Shown in pieces: positions 12,601 through 21,800 of a DNA stretch of 26,111 nt. The DNA is from Acanthaster planci. Its lineage: Eukaryota > Echinodermata > Asteroidea > Valvatida > Acanthasteridae. The notes below the pieces were generated by a model. That model was not told the DNA's origin, searched no databases, and saw nothing but the letters and a program-made list of their open reading frames with translations. The translations under genes and the position numbers were made by a program. The stretch covers positions 923,658 to 949,768 of the forward strand of contig NW_019091360.1 in the NCBI RefSeq assembly GCF_001949145.1. The letters run 5' to 3'. Numbering within the stretch: the first letter of the stretch is position 1; every line of letters begins with the position of its first letter.

Positions 12601-13068
12601 CAGCTTGATATCTGTAAAGTTTTCTTTTTGTTAACAGTGAAAGTTTGGATGCTGTGCCAAATTTTTTGGCACACATAAATCTGTTGTTTATTTTGGCAAC
12701 CTGTAACATAGGTTGAAAGCTGAAAATGGTTGTTTACCAGAATTGTAAATTCTTAAATATGGAAGCAAATAACTCTTCAAATCAGAAAGTTACGGACCTA
12801 TAAAATACTCAATTTGTATGCTTTTCAAGTTATTTTTCCAAATTGTGGGGTTCCACAATATTAACAAATATGGTTTTCCCTACATATTTAGGAACTGTTC
12901 AAAGACGAACATTGAATCTTGATAAGGTCATGCATTTATTTTGAATTCACATGAATAACAAGTAACCTAATTGTGTTGTCTTTCTCATTTCTCCCTTTTT
13001 CAAGGTCCCTGGAAAAGTCTGGCAAGATCTGGTTTGATGCCTACTACAGCCTTAGACATGAACTCTGA
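3596..13068 (+). CDS. Front-end fatty acyl desaturase (FADS1/2-like), 5'-partial, 8 exons
   Basis: The spliced product would be a membrane enzyme of the ER that puts a double bond between an existing one and the carboxyl end of a fatty acyl-CoA, in long-chain polyunsaturated fatty acid synthesis. Joining 3596-3655, 4167-4305, 6470-6546, 8303-8400, 9164-9260, 11337-11416, 11824-11949 and 13005-13068 gives 741 nt, 246 residues and a TGA, with every junction GT-AG and in phase. Box 2 (HMHYQHH) is near residues 9-15 and box 3 (QIEHH, Gln replacing the first His as in front-end desaturases) near residues 151-155. The segments between are hydrophobic. FADS proteins are about 444 residues, so roughly 200 N-terminal residues (cytochrome b5 domain, HPGG, HDxGH box 1) are missing and lie upstream of the window. 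Delta-5, -6, -4 or -8 specificity cannot be read from this fragment. Family assignment is very sure; the paralogue is not. Confidence 0.96.
3656..4166 (+). other. Intron between exons a and b
   Basis: The intron is 511 bp, GTGAGT to CTCCAG. Open stretches inside it have no recognisable product. Nothing else is seen apart from TACATGTA copies near 3797-3808. Confidence 0.9.
4167..4305 (+). CDS. Desaturase exon b: KDPDV and lysine-rich loop
   Basis: This exon starts after CTCCAG in phase 0 with MNKDPDV and ends in phase 1 (ATC A|GTAAGT), giving 46 complete codons. It continues the HAKPNV of the previous exon, as in FADS proteins (HAKPNxxxKDPDV). It then has a Lys/Ala-rich stretch, [17 protein letters not shown], before the conserved [10 protein letters not shown]. 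That loop looks a few residues longer and more basic than the vertebrate equivalent as I remember it. The Met at the exon start is an internal residue, not a start codon. Confidence 0.96.
4306..6469 (+). other. Intron between exons b and c, with repeat fragments
   Basis: The intron is 2164 bp, GTAAGT to TTGCAG. It contains several ACTTG(T/C)CC motifs between 4687 and 5400 that suggest a decayed mobile element. It also has a 145-codon plus-strand open stretch (5003-5440) rich in Cys, Phe and Leu with no recognisable domain, and dense TACATGTA copies near 4705, 5160, 5190 and 5420. Confidence 0.9.
4687..5400. repeat. ACTTGYCC-motif region, possible decayed mobile element
   Basis: A near-palindrome at 4687-4705 has arms ACTTGTCC and GGGCAAGT. 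ACTTGCCC recurs at 4753-4760 and 5356-5363, and 5377-5400 reads ACTTGTCCCGGGCAATCGGA and onward. Similar motifs at both ends of about 0.7 kb would fit an old element with ill-preserved ends. No transposase domain and no target-site duplication were identified. Confidence 0.4.
6470..6546 (+). CDS. Desaturase exon c: membrane segment
   Basis: The acceptor is TTTGTTGCAG and the donor GTAAGT. The first two bases complete an Ile codon split by the previous intron, followed by [19 protein letters not shown] and TRKEWV. GPPLL after PYNHQHxYFFxI is the FADS order, and the run to residue 20 is a hydrophobic membrane segment. The exon ends in phase 0. Confidence 0.95.
6547..8302 (+). other. Intron between exons c and d
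   Basis: The intron is 1756 bp, GTAAGT to TTGCAG. It contains a 109-codon minus-strand open stretch (7121-7450) with no recognised domain and a 9-bp inverted repeat at 7563-7595 (TTGGTGTAA and its complement, 15-bp spacer). No gene is supported. Confidence 0.9.
8303..8400 (+). CDS. Desaturase exon d: membrane segment
   Basis: The exon follows a T-rich tract ending TTCTTGCAG and ends ATG AG|GTAATG, in phase 2. It encodes [20 protein letters not shown], then [12 protein letters not shown]. The YYVRF motif and the two hydrophobic stretches match the membrane region between boxes 2 and 3 of animal front-end desaturases. The donor GTAATG is weaker than its neighbours, but the reading frame carries straight into the next exon. 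Confidence 0.94.
8401..9163 (+). other. Intron between exons d and e
   Basis: The intron is 763 bp, GTAATG to TTGCAG, with a poly-T tract shortly before the acceptor. I see nothing else in it. Confidence 0.9.
9164..9260 (+). CDS. Desaturase exon e: [10 protein letters not shown] segment
   Basis: The acceptor TTGTTGCAG is preceded by a run of T. The first base completes an Arg codon (AG|A). The exon then encodes [18 protein letters not shown] followed by an acidic stretch, [14 protein letters not shown], and stops before GTAGGT in phase 0. WVxQxNHI corresponds to the conserved cytosolic motif ahead of box 3 in FADS proteins, whose His is also conserved. Confidence 0.95.
9769..9812. repeat. 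(TACATG)n microsatellite
   Basis: GTACATGTACATGTACATGT occupies 9791-9810, with AATGTACATGTGC just before it. It is the longest run of the ACATGT palindrome that is scattered through the left half of the window. Confidence 0.85.
10146..11075. other. Assembly gap (930 N)
   Basis: The bases are unknown and the true length may differ. The flanking desaturase exons join in frame and in the family order, so the gap lies within an intron. Confidence 1.
11337..11416 (+). CDS. Desaturase exon f: start of histidine box 3
   Basis: The exon begins after CTATCACAG with [19 protein letters not shown], continues LNFQIEH, and ends inside the second His codon of the QIEHH box (CA|GTAAGT). It is the first exon right of the assembly gap. 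LQ from the exon left of the gap joins LGATCN as in the family, so no exon appears to be lost in the gap. Confidence 0.97.
11417..11823 (+). other. Intron between exons f and g
   Basis: The intron is 407 bp, GTAAGT to TACAAG. It splits the second His codon of the QIEHH box. No other feature is seen. Confidence 0.92.
11824..11949 (+). CDS. Desaturase exon g: end of box 3 and C-terminal domain
   Basis: The first base after CTACAAG completes the last His of QIEHH. The exon then encodes [41 protein letters not shown] and two bases of a Ser codon before [15 protein letters not shown] is diagnostic of animal front-end desaturases. The exon is 126 nt, 41 full codons plus split codons at each end. 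Confidence 0.97.
11950..13004 (+). other. Intron between exons g and h
   Basis: The intron is 1055 bp, GTAAGT to TTCAAG. It has a small 9-bp hairpin at 12653-12673 (TGTGCCAAA, T-rich loop, complement). Nothing else is recognisable. Confidence 0.9.
13005..13068 (+). CDS. Desaturase exon h: C-terminus and stop
   Basis: The acceptor is CCTTTTTCAAG. The first base completes a Ser codon; 20 residues follow ([20 protein letters not shown]) and then TGA at 13066-13068. SLxKSGxxWxDAY is the usual end of FADS proteins. Here the tail runs about four residues further than the vertebrate form as I recall it. Confidence 0.96.
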
Positions 13069-14097
13069 GTTGAAATGTCATGGCTCCATACATTCAGTAG
13101 TAGATGCATGCTACACTCATGTGGAAGAGCATTAGTTCAGTTCAAATGTAGCTGCGATAACCAGTCTGTATATTCAACGTGTAATCGCAAGCTTTTTATT
13201 CCAGACCCCAAGTACACGTAGCTGTCAAAGATATAACATGATAATAATTTGTGAAAAGTCTGCTGGACAAACAGTAAGACCCAATGTAGCAATGTCTTTC
13301 ACCATCAGATTTTCGCTTCCTGAAAGCAATGTAAGGTGCATTACTCATAGCAATTAACACTGTTTATGCAGTGGACGTGCTTCAAGGTGAAATCTATACA
13401 CAGATATATCAGAAAAATGTTGTATCGCTGTTTACTGATGCCTATGATGAAAAATAAGATTGAAACCATTTACAGTTTGGATGTAAGGTTACAATACTTA
13501 ATATGATGGTGTCACATTTGCTAAAAGGTATGCCAGTATTACAAGAAAATTATGCATTTCAATATGAAACTATCTTGATTCCAAGTAAGTCATGTGACAG
13601 TCTATATATCTGAACAAAAACATTTTTTTTTATTAATTTAAAGGTTTAAATTATTTTCAAATCTTAAAATACCTTTCTTGACGGATTTACCCAGTTGTTC
13701 ATCCCTAGTTAACCACTCGATAAATCTTGTAATTCAAGTTACTCTCGTAGTGGTGTGGGTAGATTGTTATATCAGTTAATTCACATTTCACTATTTCACA
13801 GATTCAATTTAAGAATTGAATTTCCAAATTCTCAAAACGAGGAGGGACCAAAATGTGTGTTCCAAATGATAGAATGTTTTTATGTACAAGGTGCAGTGAA
13901 TGGTTTTTGAAAAATCACATGTGTTTCTTCATTTGAGAAGTATCTTTCAGTATATTCATTATATAATAGAAGATATTTAGCTGTCGTTGACCAATTTAAC
14001 TTACCGGTATTTAGCCAGCTACAAATAGACCGTGCCCTCTCTGATGCATATATGTAAGTAAGCCTATAAAGGTTATTAAATTCCCATAGAATGTTGA

Positions 14098-14186
14098 GTA
14101 GGTTCAGTGGTCTTGTGGATAATGGCACATTTTGAGATCACATGATACGCTTCCAGCTGGATTCAATCCCTAGCAGCTACCCTTTA
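14098..14186 (+). repeat. Degenerate tRNA-like block, possible SINE head
   Basis: TGGTCTTGTGG at 14108-14118 resembles a pol III A box (one core mismatch, T for A). GATTCAATCCC at 14160-14170 fits the B-box pattern GRTTCRANNC. Their 41-bp spacing is like that of a tRNA-derived SINE. The T-arm and acceptor stems pair poorly, so this is not a functional tRNA gene. No body or tail of a SINE family is recognised. Confidence 0.45.
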
Positions 14187-16639
14187 TTTTCATCCTCCAA
14201 AATTGAAAATTTTCTCATTACTTTAGTTTGAAATTGACTCCAACATTTGATTACAGAGTATTACATTTTCTTTTTCTGATTTATGGCTCTGGAGGATTTA
14301 GTTTAAAGATCAATCACATTGCTTTGACATAAAATGGTTATGTAACAGGGAATTGGTCATTGCTACCCATGTCGTAACTAGTAAGGCAGCTTCTTTTCAC
14401 ATTTGTAAAAAAAAAATGGTCATTTTGGAGGTTCAGGACCACCGCATTCTGCTCAGAGTAAAAAAAAAGTGTCAATGAGGGCGGCAAACAAATCTAGCAA
14501 TTTGATGATGTCATAATGCGGCTCTCGTTCCCCAGAGTTTCTTGACGTTGTGGCCATAATGGGGCACAAGAAGAGTGAAAAAACAGGTGAAGTAAGTTAG
14601 AGGTCATTCTCGGCAAATGACCACGGCCATCTGCCTGAAATGTATCAGGACGTTACTCCGGTTCAACTTGGGATGATTCAACTTCATCATACAATCCAGT
14701 GTTGATCAGTATTGTGGACATAAAACCAATTCCAAGCACTGGATGCCACAAACAGTGGTACACTGTTTCAAAAAAATGCTGGCTTGCCTCTGCTATTGAC
14801 GGTGACAAAATGTTGGTAATTCCCAGCAGCCTGGTCTTTTGTTATGAGTACTGTCTTTTGTTACAAGGCCCAGTTCCCTTTGTTTGATTTCAGACAGCCT
14901 GGCTGTGCATATAAAGAATACATGCCCCAAACCAAGCTCCCCAGCAGCAAATGGTTAAATTACAGTTAAGTGCGAGCAAGCACAGCGCTCATGAATGCGG
15001 GCGTGTTCGCTCGAAATAATGAAACGACATTTGTTTTCTGTTTACCTGATATGAAGGACTTCAACTCATGCTTTTGACGTCAGTAGCAATCTTTACCCTC
15101 TAGATTGTTTTAAATATAACTAGATTTTATAGAAATTGAAATTGTGAATTACCATTGTGATTGATCTTTAAGAGGAAAAAGTCTAAAATTGCCAAATGGT
15201 CTGATTCCCACCTCATGAATACAAAGTCACAACGACTGTGTTGGTGATTTGTTTCCCCCAACCCCCCAAAAAAGTGAGTACACATGTGCCTCTGAAAATA
15301 TTGTTTAGTGAAATTTGTTGGTAACAGCTAAATATCCACTGCTTATTTTTTCATCCTTATATTAATTTCCACATTGCCAGTAATTTCTTAATGACTAAGA
15401 TATGCAATATCACTATTCTAGGTTTATACCACTTTGGGTAAGCAACATATCCAGAGTTTCTTTTAAAAAGAAATTTAAAAATCTAAAGTATCAGAGTTTA
15501 TTTCATTTAGTGTATGCTGTGTGTGGTGGATTTTGTTTTGGTTTTCCTTTTTGCAATTATAATTGATAGGAATTGAGCATTTATGGTTGTGGTGAGATTG
15601 TATGAGTGAAAAAAACCTGAAAATGGTAAATGCTGTACTCGGGAGGTAAATTGTTGGGTTTTTATTATACCAAGGTGGTTGACGATTTATTACACATCAG
15701 GGACTATAATATTGACCATAAGATGTCCATTCATCTGAGAAATGGCGGTGAAAATAACAAATTGGTGGAGCTCATTACTTCAAATATTATCAAACACTTC
15801 CTGTGTCAGTTGATAATCTGTAGCATTGAAATATGTCAGTGTGTCCAGTGTTGGTTCTGTTTGGCTTAAAGATGCTGTCTTGGTATTGCCCATCAATTGC
15901 CATCCTGGCAAAAATTGTTGGAACATGTGTCAATAGCCATATCCTCCCAAGGTTCTCCACTCCCCTGGTCAATGCTGTGATCGAGAGCTGGAGCCTAGAC
16001 TGTGCATATTGAGAGGGGTCCCAATGAGATTTGGCCAGGATTGTAGGTAAAAACTGTCAAAAAGTGTGCTCATCAATTTTTCAGTCGTCTCACAAAGAGT
16101 TTAAAAAAGCTGAATTGTTTTTGTTTATAGTTGTGTCACAATCACAGTTCCTTTACTAATAACACCTACACTTGCCAATCTAACTTGATAATGCATCCAG
16201 AGACACTGCAGATGCACACAGTCTCGTGCAAGTTACCTGTAACAGATCTGTTCAACAGATGTATAAAGAGGTGTGCTGTACAGACCTTTCAATATTGTCT
16301 GATAGTTCTATGATGTATATGAATCAATGGACATTCCTTTTAGCTAGTTGTAGTCAATAGTAGAGTTGAAAATGTCGGTGAGGAATGTAACATGAAGGTT
16401 TGAGAATTAACAGATTATAAATGTACTTTAGTTTGGTGTTCAGTTGGCAAATTAGATTTTGTAAAGTATTGCAGTTTTATCAGTAGTAAATACTGACGCA
16501 CCAGGAAATTTGTAGTTTCTTGTGTTGAATAATGTACTCCATTATTTTATCCCAAGTTCAAAGGTATCCCTATCTTTTTGGCGTACTCTTTTGCATTTAC
16601 AATCCCTGTGTAAAGACTGAATTTGCTAGTGGAATCAAT

Positions 16640-16698
16640 GACATGAGTCAAAATGACATGAGTCAAAATGACATGAGTCAAAATGACATGAGTCAAAT
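16640..16698. repeat. 15-bp tandem repeat (about four units)
   Basis: The unit GACATGAGTCAAAAT starts at 16640, 16655, 16670 and 16685, with the last unit one base short. The copies are identical, so the array is young. Each holds TGAGTCA (16644, 16659, 16674 and 16689), the consensus AP-1 site. Because 15 is a multiple of three, an open frame passes through as repeated NDMSQ, but no gene is supported. Confidence 0.95.
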
Positions 16699-18008
16699 CA
16701 AATTAAAGATGAATATAAAAACAAATACATAGATGTGCTATTGTTGAATGTTGTGATACCAGAATAAGGTCACTTGGTTATTGGGTTGATACATGTATGC
16801 TATATTTTTTTTATAAATTATTATTACCGAAAATGGGTCACATGGAAGACATTCCCATAGGAACGTGCACAAAATTTTTCAAACTTTACCGTCCCATAAT
16901 TCAATATTCCCTAATCCGATCTTAACCAAACTGTGCATGTTTTCCTTTCAGACCCTAATCTATCATCTCTCAAAATGTGGACAGTAAAAATTTTCCTCCT
17001 TTTGGTAGTTGGAGCATTTGGGAAACATTGAAATGTCTCCCTAATGACCGATGTCTCCCTAATGTTGAAAAATTTACCACAAAATGTCACAAATGTGGAA
17101 ATATTGATGTAACCATCTGGCCATTCTGCAGTTCATGCAATTTGTGGTAGCTACTACAGACTCTCAAGAGCCAAGGTTCATTTTCTGAGGAATAGAAAGA
17201 CGTATAGTGTAGAAGTGTATGGGCAAGTCTATATGAAATGCAAAATACATCATTCACAGGATTATTTGTTTCTTATCATTAAAAAGTCATTTCAAAAATG
17301 AAAGTGGAAATGATAGGGAGTATTGATACTTTGTAATTCCACTTTAAAAACTTCTTATTTGCAAAAAAAAAGAGTAATGAGGAATTTCATACTGGAAAGA
17401 TGAATTTCCATTTATGTAAAGGCTAGTTAGTAACTTGCACATAAAACCTAGTTAAATGAACCCCATATGCATGTGCATGCCAGAGATTCAATAGGATTGT
17501 TGCTTTCTAGATTACTTCATTAGTGAGACTTGTTAGCATGATATCACAGTGACAGCCAGGAGGTTGAAGCTTTTGTTAGCATTTCCATGGGCTAGTTTGG
17601 TCTTCAGACTCTAAAAAACTTGCTGATGTTGCTATCATAGAGTCTAGATCTAGGAACTTGTTGCGAATGCCTTTTATATACAGCAGAGGGTGGACCAATC
17701 AGGCAAGTTTGGGTGACACCCGTAGGTTAACCACTTGTTTCTTTGTAATGTACAAATGTAATACAGTTTCAGTTGAACAATCGTAATTGTAAGAGCATTT
17801 TTGTAAAATCTTGTTGTCATTCACATTTTGCCATTGGTTGCACTGATGTTTCTTAGTCTATACCAGCTGGCGTAACATTTTTTATTCGCTTTTTTACCCA
17901 CAAAGGAGTGTATTGATAACCAATTATGTGATAGTGTACCTAAAGGCCAGGTTCCAAATACAGAGATATTCCAACCATCTATCATTCAAGTGACATTGGG
18001 CACATATG

Positions 18009-18100
18009 ATCCAAAGGTTGTGATGCAAACTCCAGTTAACTATGCATAATAGTTAACTGGAGTTTTTGCTTGAAACTGCTTTTCATTAGCCTTTTGGATC
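18009..18100. repeat. Nested inverted repeat with perfect 17-bp hairpin
   Basis: AAACTCCAGTTAACTAT at 18027-18043 is exactly complementary to 18049-18065, with the 5-base loop GCATA. Farther out, GATCCAAAGG (18009-18018) pairs with CCTTTTGGATC (18090-18100) apart from one extra T. The layout fits a short foldback element or a structured RNA. No target-site duplication or coding part is visible. Confidence 0.8.
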
Positions 18101-18834
18101 GTGTGTATTTGTAAGAATGCCTGAATTAATTGCTTGAAACTGTAAATTAGCTTAGGATTAGTTGAAATTCAGTTTGGTTTGGGTTTTTGGTTAGTTAGGG
18201 TGCTGTTGTCATGACATTCTCCAGAGGCTTTTGATGTTTCTTGAAAGTTGTTTTTAGGTTTAGTCTGAACCTCTGTGGTACCACACTTATCCAGTATAGT
18301 ATATTAGTGTATACTAATCCATGGATTTCAACGGTAGTTTACACCCTGTGCAGGTGACCCTGAAACCTGAAATTGGAGGCCAACCTGCTAATTATGGATT
18401 GTAATTAGAGTGTACTTCAAATGAATTACATGGCTAAGTGAAGTTGGAATGTGTACGTTGCTGTAACAAGTAGGAAACGTACATTAATGAAGACTTTCTT
18501 TTTTGCTTTAGTGAGATCTTTTTGGTGGGGGTCTTTGAGTTAGGGGAGGGGTTTAGTCCTGGAATGATTGTAAAAGTGAGTCTTTTGTAGTACTTGAGCT
18601 TCAGTATTTTTGAATCAGTGGTAATCATGTGGTTATGCACTGAACTTTATCCTGTAAAGAGATGAGATGTTTACTGATGTTTACTGCCCATGATGGCTGT
18701 ACAGCTGAAAATGATTTTGAATTGAAGTTGGAATGTGTACATAGCTGTAACAAGGATACGTACACTGATGAAGACTTTCTTTGCTTTGTTTTGGAGTTTT
18801 GTCACCCGGGGTCTTTTGAGTTTTATTGGTGGGT

Positions 18835-18887
18835 TAGTCCTGGAATGAGTAAGTACAAATTTATAGTACTTACTCATTCCAGGACTA
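18835..18887. repeat. Perfect 22-bp inverted repeat, 9-base loop
   Basis: The left arm 18835-18856 begins TAGTCCTGGAATGAGT and the right arm 18866-18887 is its exact complement; the loop is AAATTTATA. It lies only in copy 2 of the surrounding duplication. The matching place in copy 1 (18550-18600) keeps the left sequence but not the complementary right arm. Confidence 0.95.
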
Positions 18888-18892
18888 TTTTG

Positions 18893-18898
18893 AATAAA
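18893..18898 (+). terminator. Candidate poly(A) signal AATAAA
   Basis: This is the first canonical AATAAA I find on the plus strand after the desaturase stop, 5.8 kb downstream and just past the 22-bp hairpin. Its use by the desaturase transcript would mean a very long 3' UTR and is unproven. Confidence 0.25.
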
Positions 18899-21800
18899 TA
18901 GTACCCTGTAGCTTTACTCTGGAATTGATTGATCTTGGACAGACATTGGATGTTACCAGTTCCTCATGATTCATGTGCAGCTAGAAATGGTAATTTGGTC
19001 ACTACTCATACAAATTTCTACTCATTTATGTTAAGCGCCAGAATCTAGAAACTGTTTCAAATACGATGTCTGATGTCGAGGGAAAATTCATTGGTGATGC
19101 TTTGTGTTGCAGACAGTGGAAACATTAAAGCTGAATGTATCATATGAATTTTAAATTGGCTGATTTAGTTTGTCAATTTTTCGCAAACTACAACTGACCT
19201 GTGGATCATGTAGTCTTAATCCTCCCCAAAACCCAGAAAAATTCAACCTGGGCAAATAAAAGTCAGTAACATTTCAAGCAAACGGCTTACCAAAGAATTA
19301 ATTTATTACCTTCCATTATTCACAGGTGTACAGTTTAACATAAATAATATTTGTGGGGAAATACATTTAAAAAAACTTCCTTTCAAAATTTTACACAGTT
19401 TGTTCCACCATCACTTGACCTGTTGCTGGTAAATGCCTATGGGTTCAACTCGTAATCTTCAGCTAAAAGTAACACTGACCCCCCAAAAAAATGAACCAAA
19501 AAAAAAAGCCAGCTTCAGTGTTCAGTTACAAGCACAGGGAAAGATAAGTGACATTTTGGTCATGAAAAATCTACAGAGTGAACTAAAGAAAGCACATTCC
19601 AAAAATGAATGTTCTTTCCACATGAAAGGCTTGGTTACCTCCAGTGGAAACAAAAGCGATTCACATAGCCACAACTATTCAATTTAATGGAGTAGATTGA
19701 TTTTAATAGATCTCATCTGACTTTGCAATATCCAACAAATTCCTCCCTACCCCCCAAGAATGAGAGTGGAATGATTTCTATCATGTCTATCAAAGTCCCC
19801 TCAAGTGTTTCCTGTTTGGTAACAACCATGAGCACAGGCCAAAAGCAGCTTTCAGGCCATTGTCAGCGCAATATATAACTTACAATTGTTTTCAATTTCT
19901 TTTCACTATACAAAATTCAATTTTTTTTCCAAGATGGCTGCTGGCATGAAAATTAAATCAACTTGAAACACTGAGTTTCTCAGTTTACCCATGTCTTACA
20001 GGTAAAAGAATCGTTGAGTCCCTTTTTAACATTTTGTTCTGGCATTACGTACAAACACCATACAGCTTATTTCCTGCAATAACAAAAGCAGACCTTGTGG
20101 TACAAAAAGAGAAGGCCCTAGCCCTGTACAATCTATGCAATCAGTGTAAGGTATGTCTTTCATCCTAAAGTTACTTGTCATGGGACTAAAATATCTGTCA
20201 CAAATCAAAGTGTATCCTTGAGGTTGCTCATCCCTGGCTCTTTCCCAGATAGCCAAGAGAGATAATCTCAAAGAAAACCCATTATGAAATTCTCCAAGTA
20301 ACACATATCTCAAACAATGTACAATTTATATTTGTTGGCGTGATTGATTAATCTGCAGGATCATTCGAACTTTGCACAATATGTTGATCTTATTGCACAA
20401 TTTATTGATAATTCTGCCATCGGCCAATCGCTTTTTCAAATAAGAGACCATGGAAGATAGTTTCAACGGGAGGGAATTTAAGTTGGAGATTTCGTACAAG
20501 ATGGACTGATAGCAAAACACAGTTATGCTGATTGACTGATCACCCAACATTCTGTTTACTGCCTACAAGGTGATCAAAAATTCCTCATCATTCCTGAATT
20601 TCATGAATAGAATGCAATATATGAGAGTTTTTTACAAGGAGCTTTTTGTTCACAGTCACTTTGAAGAAATAGGGAATCAGCCAAATTTAGTTGGAATATT
20701 GATACTTCCAGAATTATGCAAATTTTTCCAGGTTTTGCAAGAATAGGTTGTATTTAGCTTTTCCTGTTTTAGGTTCATGGAGCAGAAGTGGGAAACATGT
20801 ATTACACACATTAACAATAAACTACACAACATGTACAGATGTAGGCTTGATGTGGTTAGCTTTGGTGTGACTGCAAGGACACATCACAGCCTTCTTTACT
20901 TCTTTTAAGGTGTATACAAGATTACATACCAGAAATCCTTATAACTACAATTTGGATACTTCAAACAAGTTCAACAAAGTTCCACAGCCAGCAAGTGGAA
21001 CTTAGTTGACTGACTTGGCTGCTTTGTCAAAAAGGCTTGTGATTACATTAGGTTTCAGATACTGCTGTGACTACTAATCTGATTCTTCAGTTTACCCAGA
21101 TTTTGAACAAAGCCTTCCCTCCACTATTTTTCAGGCAAACTTAATACTGGTGTCAGTGCTGAGTCAAATCCACCACAAGTCCCATCACATGCCCCTCAAA
21201 TATAGTCACAAGACCTTTCTCAAAATCAGAAAATAATCAACAGGGTGAGCAGTGATAACTAGTGATGAACCTGCAATGGTTTTGACTACAACGTGGACTG
21301 GTGTGACAAACATATTGAGCATTTTTGTAGAAGATGAAACAAATCCTGTACAAAATTTCCTGAAAAAGGAGACGAACCTGTAAGTTTCTAGTTATGAAAA
21401 AACAAACCAATATCACCAGAGTTTTTAAAAATAATTATATAAATACAGGGAACATTTGGGTAAAACTTTATATTCTACATATGTCAAACCAAGGACAATT
21501 ACTTATACCATCACAAAAAATAAATATCTTGCCATGATTGACTTGAAAATTACATTTATGTTCTAAGATGTGAAACGTTATCTCCATGTATCACCTGCTT
21601 TTGCCACACCAAGTTTTAAAAAATTGCACTTGCAAAATATTCAGCTAAAAAAAATTTATTAAAACATATTCATGATTAATCTGTATGCATGATTGAACGG
21701 GGGAGCAAGTAATGTATGGAAATATTCTCACAAGTCATGTGCCAAGAACTTTGCTGGATATATTTAGCATTTCTATATAAATAACATATTCGAGGGCTGA

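Larger units (their letters stand above)
13069..18439 (+). other. Desaturase 3' UTR and downstream noncoding DNA
   Basis: No splice-consistent coding exon is recognised on either strand. The 3' UTR begins at 13069, but its end is not visible. By eye, no canonical AATAAA appears on the plus strand before 18893; ATTAAA variants occur at 14075 and 17278. The stretch is AT-rich with weak short open frames. It holds a tRNA-like block, a 15-bp tandem repeat and a perfect hairpin, listed separately. Confidence 0.6.
18440..18990. repeat. Diverged tandem duplication, unit about 0.28 kb
   Basis: Copy 1 starts GAAGTTGGAATGTGTAC at 18440 and copy 2 starts with the same 17 bases at 18724. They share further blocks in order: GCTGTAACAAG, GATGAAGACTTTCTTT (copy 1 AATGAAG...), TAGTCCTGGAATGA, GTACTT, TTTTGAAT, and a TGTACAGCTGAAAATG block (18698) matching TGTGCAGCTAGAAATG (18973). 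Indels and substitutions are many, so the duplication is old. Confidence 0.8.

Noticed and set aside
12653-12673. 9-bp hairpin as a regulatory RNA stem
   Set aside because: It is too short and is placed within an intron; such stems are expected by chance.
14098-14186. Functional tRNA gene
   Set aside because: The acceptor stem and T-stem pair poorly and the A box has a core mismatch.
16640-16698. CRISPR-like array
   Set aside because: The units abut with no spacers, and the DNA is from an animal.
16532-16732. Frame encoding repeated NDMSQ
   Set aside because: It is produced by the 15-bp tandem repeat, whose length is a multiple of three.
17030-17065. Short repeat of ATGTCTCCCTAATG
   Set aside because: Two 14-base copies only; a trivial local duplication.
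18835-18887. microRNA precursor
   Set aside because: The stem is only 22 bp and perfectly paired with a 9-base loop; there is no lower stem or the usual mismatches beyond a possible 6-bp pairing of the flanking hexamers.
18662-18901. Opposing 79- and 68-codon frames
   Set aside because: They lie in the noncoding duplication and hairpin, and copy 1 does not keep the frame.
19433-19687. 84-codon Lys/Ser-rich plus frame
   Set aside because: Its lysine runs come from A tracts, and it has no splice context or known motif.
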